A DNA stretch of 9,677 bases from Acidimicrobiaceae bacterium (GTDB lineage Bacteria; Actinomycetota; Acidimicrobiia; Acidimicrobiales; MedAcidi-G1): contig PBUO01000020.1 in assembly GCA_002727895.1 (NCBI GenBank), positions 44,875-54,551 on the forward strand, given 5' to 3'. Position numbers and translations under genes: made by a program. Positions 1 to 5,749 of this stretch are shown here, piece by piece; position 1 is the stretch's first letter; every line of letters starts with the position of its first letter. A model generated the notes under the pieces. It was not told where the DNA came from. It made no database searches and saw only the letters and a program-made list of their open reading frames with translations.

Positions 1-3
1 GAG

Positions 4-546
4 GTGCCCGGGGGGTCGTCCCCCGGACCATCACTCGAACTGACGCCGTCGCCGTCGCGGCCGGAACGGGCCCGACGTCGCCCCGGGGCCGTCGTCGTGG
101 TGGTCCTGCTGGTGGTGGCCGTGGTCGCGGTGCTGCTGCGCACCCTGGGCGACGCCTCCCTGTTCTTCTACGAGGTCTCTGAGGCCGTGGAGCGCCGCAC
201 TGAGTTGGCCGACGCCCGCTTCCGGGTCGTCGGCACCCCGCAGCCCGGCCTGGTCGAGCTCGACGTGGATGGCGAGCCGGCGGTGGCCTTCACGCTGTGC
301 GCCGGACACGTGCTGGCCGACGTGGCCCACCTGGGCGATCCGGCTGAACTCTTCCAGCCCGGAGTGCCGGTGGTCCTCCAGGGCGCCTGGGTGGCCGGAC
401 CGGTCCCCGGCCTGGCCGCCCTCGAAGGGCCGGCCGACGACGGTTGGCACCTACGCACCGACCACATGGTGGTCAAGCACGACAACGACTACCGGGGCGA
501 GGGTGCCGAGTTGGAGCCCTGCGGCACCGGGGTCGCCGGGGAGTGA
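4..546 (+). CDS. ccmE: CcmE, periplasm-side haem chaperone of cytochrome c maturation
   Basis: CcmE binds haem covalently after its export and passes it to the CcmF/CcmH haem lyase. The 180-residue product has a Pro/Ser/Arg-rich N-terminus, one membrane segment (about residues 28-45) and an OB-fold-like beta domain. The haem-attachment signature HxxxY is visible as VKHDNDY, with H159 as the haem-binding histidine and Y163. The length is slightly above the E. coli protein because of a longer N-terminus. The GTG at 4 is the first possible start, but only three bases precede it, so the true start could lie left of the window. The stop overlaps the ccmF start by four bases. Family assignment is firm from the HxxxY motif, the topology and the following ccmF; the exact N-terminus is uncertain. 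Confidence 0.92.
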   Translation: MPGGSSPGPSLELTPSPSRPERARRRPGAVVVVVLLVVAVVAVLLRTLGDASLFFYEVSEAVERRTELADARFRVVGTPQPGLVELDVDGEPAVAFTLCAGHVLADVAHLGDPAELFQPGVPVVLQGAWVAGPVPGLAALEGPADDGWHLRTDHMVVKHDNDYRGEGAELEPCGTGVAGE

Positions 547-2546
547 ACGCCACCCTCGGGTCGGGGTTCGTCGCCCTCGGCCTGGTCGCCGCGGTGGCCG
601 GGGTGGCCACCACTGGCCGGGCCCTGGCCACCGGCCACCTCCGGCTGATCGGACGGTCGACCACCTGGGTGTGGCTGTTAGCTGTGGCTGCCGTCGGCCA
701 AGTGGTGGTCATGGAGCGGGCGCTCATCACCCGCGACTTCACCGTGGCCTTCGTGGCCGAACACGGCAGCCACCGCACCCCGGCGCTGTTCAACGTGGCC
801 ACCCTGTGGTCGGCGTTGGAGGGGTCGATCCTGCTGTGGGTCCTCGTGCTGGTCGGCTACCTGGTGCTGGTGGCCCGCCGTTTCCGGGACCGTCTCGAGG
901 ACCCGATGGTGGGCTGGACCCTCCTGGTCATGTTCGCCGTCTGCACGTTCTTCTTCCTGCTGCTGGCCGGTCCGGCCCAGCCGTTCGGGCGGTTCGAGCC
1001 GTGGGCCGGCTACGACGGGCCGGGCCCCAACCCACTGCTCCAGAATCACGTGCTCATGGCCTTCCACCCGCCGGTGCTGTACCTGGGCTACGTCGGGTTC
1101 ACCGTGCCGTTCGCCCTGGCCGTGGCCGCCCTGGCCACCGGCCGGCTCGGCGAGGGATGGCTGCTCGAGGCCCGCCGGTGGACGCTGGTGGCCTGGGGCT
1201 GCCTGACCGTGGGCATCCTGCTCGGCGCCTGGTGGTCGTACGACGTTCTGGGGTGGGGTGGCTACTGGGCGTGGGACCCGGTCGAAAACGCCTCGTTCCT
1301 GCCGTGGCTGACCGGCACCGCCTACCTGCACTCGGTCATGGTCCAGGAGCGTCAGGGGATGTTGCGGGTCTGGAACCTGTCACTGCTGTGCGCCACGTTC
1401 GCCCTGACCATCCTGGGCACGTTCATCACCCGGTCCGGTGTGCTGGAGTCGGTGCACGCCTTCACCGAGTCGGGGATCGGGCCGCTGCTGTTGGGCTTCT
1501 TCGCCCTGGTGGTGGCGGTCACCGTAGGGCTGATCGGTTGGCGGGGTGACGCCCTGCGGTCGCCGGGGGCCATCGAGTCGCCGATGTCGCGCACCGGCGC
1601 GTTCCTTGGCAACAACCTGCTGTTCGGCGCCTTCGCCTTCGTGGTGCTACTCGGCACGGTCTTCCCGCTACTCGTCGAGGCGGCCCGTGGCGACCGGATC
1701 GCGGTGGGCAACCCGTACTTCGAGCGGATGACCATGCCCATCGGCTTCGCCCTGCTGTTCCTGATGGCCGTTGCCCCGGCGCTGCCGTGGGGTCGGGCCA
1801 CCACCGAGGTGCTGTCAGTCCGCCTGCGGGTTCCGGCGCTGGCCGGGGCGGTGGCCATGGCCGGATCGGTGGCCATCGGCGGACGGGGCTGGGCGCCGAC
1901 GCTGGCCGTGGGCCTTGGCGGCTTCGCTGCCGGTGGGGCGGTTCGCCACCTGTTCCTGGCCGTGCAGGCTCGGGGCATGCGAGGCCTGGCCGGGCGGTCC
2001 AGCGGCGGGATGGTGGTCCACGTGGGGGTGGCCGTGGTAGCCGTGGCCATGGCCTGCTCGTCGGCCTACGTGCGCCAGGCCGAGTTCCGTTTCGACGAGG
2101 TGGGGGACCGGGCCTCCTTCGCCGGCCACGAGTTGGTCTTCGACGGATTGTCGGTGGTCAACCTGCCGGAGAAGTCCGAGATGAGGGTGGCCGTGCTGGT
2201 CGACGGGGACCATCACGAGCCGGCCATCAGCGTGTTCCCGTTCGGCGGGCAGACCATCGGGACGCCGTCCACCCGGTCGACGTGGCGCGATGACCTGCAG
2301 TTGGCCGTCCTGGCCGTGCCCGACGGGTCTGGCTACGGCTCTGACGATGTTGCCGAGGCGACCGTGGTGCGGGTGACGGTGCAGCCGCTGGTCTCGTGGT
2401 TGTGGATCGGGGGCGCGGTGATGGCCCTCGGGACGCTGCTGGCTGCCCTGCCCGGGGCCGGCAGCCCGACCGGCCGGACCCGACGGCCAGACCAGTCGGT
2501 CGTCGAACCGGTCGGAGAGCCGACCGGGGACGGGGTCGACTCGTGA
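543..2546 (+). CDS. ccmF: CcmF, haem lyase membrane subunit of cytochrome c maturation
   Basis: CcmF takes haem from CcmE and, with CcmH/I, attaches it to CXXCH apocytochromes on the outer face of the membrane. The 667-residue product is highly hydrophobic with many membrane helices. The tryptophan-rich WWD motif is clear (WGGYWAWDPVEN, W238 to N249), as is the CcmF-typical TFITRSGVLESVHAF. Four histidines, H175, H263, H305 and H493, sit exactly two residues after the haem-ligand histidines I recall for E. coli CcmF (H173, H261, H303, H491), so the catalytic core looks complete. A soluble beta-rich loop follows H493 and a last helix precedes the charged C-terminus. The GTG at 543 was chosen over upstream in-frame starts because it overlaps the ccmE stop as GTGA and matches family length. 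Confidence 0.96.
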   Translation: MNATLGSGFVALGLVAAVAGVATTGRALATGHLRLIGRSTTWVWLLAVAAVGQVVVMERALITRDFTVAFVAEHGSHRTPALFNVATLWSALEGSILLWVLVLVGYLVLVARRFRDRLEDPMVGWTLLVMFAVCTFFFLLLAGPAQPFGRFEPWAGYDGPGPNPLLQNHVLMAFHPPVLYLGYVGFTVPFALAVAALATGRLGEGWLLEARRWTLVAWGCLTVGILLGAWWSYDVLGWGGYWAWDPVENASFLPWLTGTAYLHSVMVQERQGMLRVWNLSLLCATFALTILGTFITRSGVLESVHAFTESGIGPLLLGFFALVVAVTVGLIGWRGDALRSPGAIESPMSRTGAFLGNNLLFGAFAFVVLLGTVFPLLVEAARGDRIAVGNPYFERMTMPIGFALLFLMAVAPALPWGRATTEVLSVRLRVPALAGAVAMAGSVAIGGRGWAPTLAVGLGGFAAGGAVRHLFLAVQARGMRGLAGRSSGGMVVHVGVAVVAVAMACSSAYVRQAEFRFDEVGDRASFAGHELVFDGLSVVNLPEKSEMRVAVLVDGDHHEPAISVFPFGGQTIGTPSTRSTWRDDLQLAVLAVPDGSGYGSDDVAEATVVRVTVQPLVSWLWIGGAVMALGTLLAALPGAGSPTGRTRRPDQSVVEPVGEPTGDGVDS

Positions 2547-3127
2547 GGCCGGTGCGGACCACGGCGGCCGCCGTGGGTCTGGCGCTGGCCCTGCTCGTGG
2601 TGGTGTTCGCCACACGCGATGCCGGACGCGACCGGCTGACCACCCATCTCGTCGGAGCCGTGGCGCCCCCGGTGGTCGGCACCACCGTGGACGGTGGGGC
2701 CTGGGACCTCGACGACCAGCGGGGACGCTGGGTGCTGGTCAACTTCTTCTCCACCACCTGCGTGCCGTGCGTCGAGGAGCACCCGGAGCTTGTGGCCTTC
2801 GCCGAGGCCCACGGGCCAGTCGCCGAGCGCGCGGCGGACGATCCTGGCCGGCCGGAGGTGCGGGTGGTCAGCGTGGCATTCGACGACCGGGCGTCGGCGG
2901 TGGCCGACTTCTTCACCACCAACGGTGGCGGCTGGGCGGTGCTGGCCGCCGACACGGGTCGAATCGCCGTGGACTGGGGCGTGGTGGCCGTCCCCGAGTC
3001 GTACCTGGTCACCCCGTCGGGATACGTGGCGGCCAAGGTCGTGGGTGGGGTGGTGCGAGAGGACCTCGAGGACCTGCTGGACCGCGCGTCGGCGGTGCTG
3101 GCCGACGGAGCCGGAGGCGGCGCGTGA
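2543..3127 (+). CDS. ccmG: CcmG/ResA-like thioredoxin-fold thiol-disulfide oxidoreductase
   Basis: This is the membrane-anchored thioredoxin-like protein that keeps the CXXCH cysteines of apocytochrome c, or the CcmH cysteines, reduced before haem attachment. The 194-residue product starts with a single membrane anchor (about residues 7-24). A TlpA/ResA-type thioredoxin fold follows: VNFFSTTCVPC carries the redox pair C73-C76, and VAVPESYLV carries the cis-proline P151 followed by the Glu typical of CcmG/ResA. An acidic loop near residues 95-106 is slightly longer than usual. The GTG at 2543 overlaps the ccmF stop by four bases. It could be called ResA on sequence alone, but its place between ccmF and ccmH supports CcmG. 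Confidence 0.93.
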   Translation: MRPVRTTAAAVGLALALLVVVFATRDAGRDRLTTHLVGAVAPPVVGTTVDGGAWDLDDQRGRWVLVNFFSTTCVPCVEEHPELVAFAEAHGPVAERAADDPGRPEVRVVSVAFDDRASAVADFFTTNGGGWAVLAADTGRIAVDWGVVAVPESYLVTPSGYVAAKVVGGVVREDLEDLLDRASAVLADGAGGGA

Positions 3128-3156
3128 CCCGATCTCTGACCCGCTCACGGGTCACG
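3123..3156 (+). promoter_or_regulatory. Competing hairpins over the ccmH start codon
   Basis: CGTGACCCG (3123-3131) and CGGGTCACG (3148-3156) form a perfect 9-bp inverted repeat with a 16-nt loop. The stem contains the ccmH GTG and the ccmG stop. A second copy, TGACCCG (3137-3143), can pair with the same right arm (CGGGTCA, 3148-3154) as a 7-bp stem with a 4-nt loop, which leaves the start codon free. The two structures exclude each other. The complementarity is visible in the sequence; a role in setting CcmH translation is inference, and Arg/Ser/Thr coding in G+C-rich DNA could produce this by chance. Confidence 0.4.
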
Positions 3157-4383
3157 TGGCTGGCCGTCCTGATGGTGGCCGTGGGCAGCCTGGTGGCGTC
3201 CGAAGTCGTCGACCGGGGCCCGCGCACCAACGCCGAGCGGGTCCACGCCCTGGCCGGCGACTTCGCCTGCCCGGTCTGCCAGGGCCAGTCCTTGGCCGAG
3301 TCGGACGTGCCAGTGGCCCGCACCATCCGGGCCGCTATGCGGACGATGGTCGACGAGGGCCGGACCGACGACCAGGTTCGCCTCATGCTGGTCGAGCGCT
3401 TCGGCGAGCAGGTGGACTACACCCCGACCGGGCGTGGCCTGACCGGGCTGGTGTGGATCCTCCCGGTGGTGGGCGGCGCGATGGCAGTGGTCGCGGCGGG
3501 GGCGGCGCTCCGACGGTGGAGTGCCGGGGAAATGAGCGGCGTCGCCGCAGGGGAACGGGGACTCCGTCCATCGGTCGGTGTCGCCACGGTGGCCGGGGTG
3601 GTGGTGGTCGGCGTGGTGGCCGGCGTGCTGGTGGCCAGGACGGCTGGTGACCGGGGGGTTTCGGACGCACTGACCGGTGACATCCGGTCGTCAACGAGGA
3701 CCCTGCTGGCCGAAGCCGCGGTTGCCGCACCCGACGAGGCCGAGGCGTTGTACGGCCGGGTGCTCGAGTTGCAGCCGTCGAACGTGGAGGCGCTGGCCTA
3801 CCGTGGTTGGTCGCGTTGGCGGACCGGAGACCGCGTGCTGGCCCGGGGCGACCTGGACGAGGCGGTGGCCGTCGACGCCGGATACGCCGACGTCCGGGTG
3901 TTCCGGGCTTCGGTCCGCCACGCCGATGGCGACCACGCCGGGGCGGCCGCCGATCTGGTGGTCCTCGACGGCTTGGGCGCTCCGCCGATAGTCGACGACC
4001 TGCTGGCCGCCAGTCGCCTGCGCCAGCGCATCGCCCATGGCCTGGCCGAGGCCGGCGAGCTGCTGGCCGCCCTCGAACTGCTGGACTCGGGGATCGATCC
4101 CGCGGGTGCGGGTCCCGGCGATGCTGCCCTGCTGGCTGAGCGGGGCTGGCTGCTGTCCACCACCCGGGTGCCCGAGCTGGTGGAGCGGGGCCTCCTTGCC
4201 CTGGACGAGGAGGTGGCCGTCGATCCGGCCGACCCGTATGCCCGGGCCTACCGGGCGGTGGTGGCGGTGGTGTCCGGTCGGCCGGGGGGCGCCGTCGATG
4301 ACGTCGCGGCGTTCACCGCGCTGGACGGTCCGCCGGCCGACCTGGTCGACCTGCTCCGCACCACCGGGCTGCTGGCCGACTGA
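3124..4383 (+). CDS. ccmH: CcmH-CcmI fusion: apocytochrome c thiol reductase with TPR domain
   Basis: The N-terminal half is a CcmH/CcmL module: a membrane segment (about residues 11-26), then FACPVCQGQSLAESD with the redox cysteines C49 and C52, a short helical bundle ending in ERFGEQVDYTP, and a second membrane helix (about 107-128). The C-terminal half resembles CcmI: a third membrane helix (about 152-172) and then Ala/Leu-rich helical repeats from about residue 195 to the end at 419, consistent with TPRs that bind the apocytochrome C-terminus. A CcmH fused to a TPR part is also found in E. coli CcmH. The GTG at 3124 overlaps the ccmG stop as GTGA and lies inside an inverted repeat (separate entry). 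The stop TGA abuts the 14-bp repeat array. The N-terminal assignment is firm; the TPR part is judged from composition and context. Confidence 0.9.
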   Translation: MTRSLTRSRVTWLAVLMVAVGSLVASEVVDRGPRTNAERVHALAGDFACPVCQGQSLAESDVPVARTIRAAMRTMVDEGRTDDQVRLMLVERFGEQVDYTPTGRGLTGLVWILPVVGGAMAVVAAGAALRRWSAGEMSGVAAGERGLRPSVGVATVAGVVVVGVVAGVLVARTAGDRGVSDALTGDIRSSTRTLLAEAAVAAPDEAEALYGRVLELQPSNVEALAYRGWSRWRTGDRVLARGDLDEAVAVDAGYADVRVFRASVRHADGDHAGAAADLVVLDGLGAPPIVDDLLAASRLRQRIAHGLAEAGELLAALELLDSGIDPAGAGPGDAALLAERGWLLSTTRVPELVERGLLALDEEVAVDPADPYARAYRAVVAVVSGRPGGAVDDVAAFTALDGPPADLVDLLRTTGLLAD

Positions 4384-4438
4384 TCACTGGCGCCAGGTCA
4401 CTGGTGCCAGATCACTGGTGCCAGATCACTGGTGATAG
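4383..4438. repeat. Four tandem 14-bp repeats between convergent genes
   Basis: Four head-to-tail units are ATCACTGGCGCCAG (4383-4396), GTCACTGGTGCCAG (4397-4410), ATCACTGGTGCCAG (4411-4424) and a diverged ATCACTGGTGATAG (4425-4438). They fill the whole gap between the ccmH stop (TGA 4381-4383) and the stop of the - strand phosphatase gene (4426-4428). The array touches or overlaps both stop codons, and the last unit encodes the C-terminal Tyr-His-Gln-stop of the phosphatase. Each of the first three units has an internal CTGG/CCAG dyad. Four direct copies without spacers do not make a CRISPR array. Confidence 0.85.
4387..4410. terminator. Possible bidirectional terminator hairpin in the repeat array
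   Basis: Neighbouring repeat units can pair as RNA: CTGGCGCCAG (4387-4396) with CTGGTGCCAG (4401-4410) gives a continuous 10-bp stem (nine Watson-Crick pairs and one G-U) closed by the tetraloop GTCA. The hairpin begins four bases after the ccmH stop and lies downstream of the convergent phosphatase gene on the other strand, so it could end transcription from both sides. Neither side has a T-tract, so it is not a classical intrinsic terminator. Such tract-less stems are often proposed as terminators in high-G+C Actinobacteria, so function is inferred. Confidence 0.45.
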
Positions 4439-4905
4439 TTGGCGTGGGTGACGACGCCGTCGGCTACGGTCAGTTCCCACACCGAGGCGTAGGCGCAGCC
4501 CCGTCCGCCGCTGAGGCCCGCCCCGTCGGACACCACGTCGCGCACCACGTCGGGGATCACGTCGGAGTGGCTGCACAGCACCACCACCCGGCCGTCGACC
4601 GATGGGTCCGCGGCCAGGCGACGGACCAGCTTGGTGGTGGTCGACGAGCCGCCCTCGAACAGCGCCGGGTCGTCGTCGACGGCCAGGCCGTGGCGGGCGG
4701 CCAGCGGGCCCACCGTCTGCAGGCACCGGACGGCCCGGCTGCTGCGGATGGCGGCCAGCGGCCGACCGCACAGCACCGGCCCCACGGCGTCGGGCAACCG
4801 GTCGGCCTGGTCGCGCCCACCGGCGTCCAGTGGCCGTTCCGCGTCGTCGCCCGACCAGCGGTAGGGGTCGCCGGCCGACCCGTGTCGGACAAGGAGGATA
4901 CTCAC
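4426..4905 (-). CDS. SixA-like histidine phosphatase family protein
   Basis: This is a 159-residue member of the histidine phosphatase (phosphoglycerate mutase-like) superfamily, of the short SixA-like type. LLVRHGSAG near the N-terminus carries the RHG signature with catalytic H8. SSRAVRCLQT (about 55-64) is the usual second phosphate-binding arginine block (R57), E84 fits the acid residue, and LCSHSD supplies the second active-site histidine H113. There is no Nudix domain, unlike mycobacterial MutT1. Known SixA proteins remove phosphate from phosphohistidine; the substrate here is unknown. The GTG at 4905 is fixed by the RHG motif starting six residues in. It has no obvious Shine-Dalgarno and starts 27 nt after the stop of the upstream regulator gene, so it is probably co-transcribed with it. 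Confidence 0.85.
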   Translation of the reverse strand: MSILLVRHGSAGDPYRWSGDDAERPLDAGGRDQADRLPDAVGPVLCGRPLAAIRSSRAVRCLQTVGPLAARHGLAVDDDPALFEGGSSTTTKLVRRLAADPSVDGRVVVLCSHSDVIPDVVRDVVSDGAGLSGGRGCAYASVWELTVADGVVTHANYHQ

Positions 4906-4932
4906 GGGCGGGTCGTCGGTCGCGGGTCGGGG

Positions 4933-5658
4933 TCAGGCAGAGACGTCGGTGATGCACACGGCGTCGCCCATGGGGAGCGACGATCGCATCTCGGCGGTGG
5001 CTTCGCCGTACAGGGCACCGAGCATGCCGCGCACCAGGCCGCGGTCGACGGCGCAGATCACCGGGTGCTCGATGGGGGCGCCGCCAAACGGGCAGTGCTC
5101 GGACACGATCCGCAGGCGGTCGTCGCCGGACCGTTCGGCCCGGGCAGCGAACCCGTGGGCGGTCAGCGCCTCGGCCACCACCTGCATGGCCGACCGCAGC
5201 GACCGATGGACCTCGTCCTCGCCTAGGGCGTCGGCCATGCTCCGGCCCACCTCGGCACCGACCTCCTCGGCCATGGCCTCGGCCTGGTCGGCTGGCAGGA
5301 GGGCCAGTGCCCGACCCAGCAGGCTGACTAGGACCGCGTCCTGGCGAACCGGCAGCTCCAGCGGCGTGCCGGGGTCGGCCACCCGGTAGTGCTTCGACGG
5401 TCGGCCCGCCGAGGCGCCTGCGGGCCGCTCCACGGCGATCTCCAGGTAGCCGCCGGCGGCCAACTTGTCGAGGTGGTGGCGGGCCACGTTGGGGTGAAGC
5501 TCGAAGGTCTCGGCGGCTTCGGCCGCGGTCACCCCGGAGCCGTCGGCCCGTTCCCGGACGTGCAGGTAGATGTCCCGCCGAGTGGGATCACCGAAGGCTC
5601 CGGTGATGGCGGTGACGGCCGAGGCGAACTCGGTGGCCGTGAGGGGGGCCCCATCCAC
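4933..5658 (-). CDS. SufR-like (COG2345) winged-helix regulator with C-terminal cysteines
   Basis: The 241-residue product has an ArsR/MarR-like winged-helix domain (about residues 15-95), with AFGDPTRRDI opening the first helices, a recognition-helix region HPNVARHHLDKL and a wing GRPSKHYRV. The C-terminal domain carries C189 and C202 in a C-x12-C arrangement (HCPFGGAPIEHPVIC) and C235 near the end. This layout matches SufR-type regulators that bind an Fe-S cluster and control suf genes. A further cysteine that I recall roughly 15 residues before the last one in some SufR proteins is not present here. It starts divergently from the Fe-S carrier gene mrp, which suggests Fe-S homeostasis as its task. 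The GTG at 5658 is set by a leaderless-type promoter. A different metal or redox ligand remains possible. Confidence 0.78.
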   Translation of the reverse strand: MDGAPLTATEFASAVTAITGAFGDPTRRDIYLHVRERADGSGVTAAEAAETFELHPNVARHHLDKLAAGGYLEIAVERPAGASAGRPSKHYRVADPGTPLELPVRQDAVLVSLLGRALALLPADQAEAMAEEVGAEVGRSMADALGEDEVHRSLRSAMQVVAEALTAHGFAARAERSGDDRLRIVSEHCPFGGAPIEHPVICAVDRGLVRGMLGALYGEATAEMRSSLPMGDAVCITDVSA

Positions 5659-5670
5659 CCGGTTAGCCTA
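5659..5670 (-). promoter_or_regulatory. Leaderless-type promoter of the SufR-like gene
   Basis: On the - strand the hexamer TAGGCT (5670-5665) is followed by exactly six bases (AACCGG) and then the GTG start at 5658. Actinobacterial leaderless transcripts typically have TAnnnT about seven bases before a +1 that is also the first base of the start codon. No Shine-Dalgarno precedes this GTG, which agrees with leaderless translation. No good -35 is visible. The position is read from the sequence; transcription from it is inferred. Confidence 0.6.
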
Positions 5671-5685
5671 CCGATCCCGCTCGGG
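5661..5685. promoter_or_regulatory. Shared divergent promoter/operator candidate
   Basis: The regulator/mrp gap (5659-5749) contains GGTTAGCCTACC (5661-5672), an imperfect dyad (8 of 12 positions symmetric). It has TAnnnT hexamers on both strands: TAGCCT at 5664-5669 facing mrp and TAGGCT facing the regulator gene. Next to it is CCCG-CT-CGGG (5676-5685), a short perfect-arm inverted repeat. A protein bound here would cover both promoters. Either dyad could be the operator of the SufR-like protein, but this is inference, and such short dyads arise easily at this base composition. Confidence 0.35.
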
Positions 5686-5739
5686 TGGACGTCCGGAGCC
5701 CCCGCCAGCGGCCCAGATCTCAGCCCAGTCAGCATCCCC

Positions 5740-5744
5740 AGGAG
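5740..5744 (+). promoter_or_regulatory. Shine-Dalgarno site of mrp
   Basis: AGGAG lies five bases before the GTG at 5750. It decides the mrp start, because longer in-frame readings back to about 5570 would overlap the divergent regulator gene and add a low-complexity N-terminus not seen in Mrp proteins. Confidence 0.75.
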
Positions 5745-5749
5745 CCTCC

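Noticed and set aside
444..542. Upstream ATG at 444 as the ccmF start
   Set aside because: It would add 33 hydrophilic residues that overlap the conserved CcmE haem-binding end. The GTG at 543 gives normal length and a 4-nt overlap.
269..1549. Long + strand open frame overlapping ccmE and ccmF
   Set aside because: Arg/Pro/Gly-rich shadow translation of G+C-rich coding DNA in another frame. The overlapping frames encode CcmE and CcmF with all expected motifs.
2396..2542. Upstream ATG at 2396 as the ccmG start
   Set aside because: It would place 49 Arg/Pro-rich residues before the membrane anchor and overlap the ccmF C-terminus. The GTG at 2543 fits better.
1815..2615. Long - strand open frames opposite ccmF and ccmG (also 2227-3148)
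   Set aside because: Antisense shadow frames typical of high-G+C genes. Composition is His/Arg/Pro-rich with no family motif.
4383..4438. CRISPR-like array
   Set aside because: Units are 14 bp, directly adjacent and without spacers, and no cas genes are nearby.
4432..5226. + strand open frame opposite the phosphatase and regulator genes
   Set aside because: The opposite strand carries RHG/SHS motifs and a winged helix. The + frame shows no recognisable motif and cuts across two real genes.
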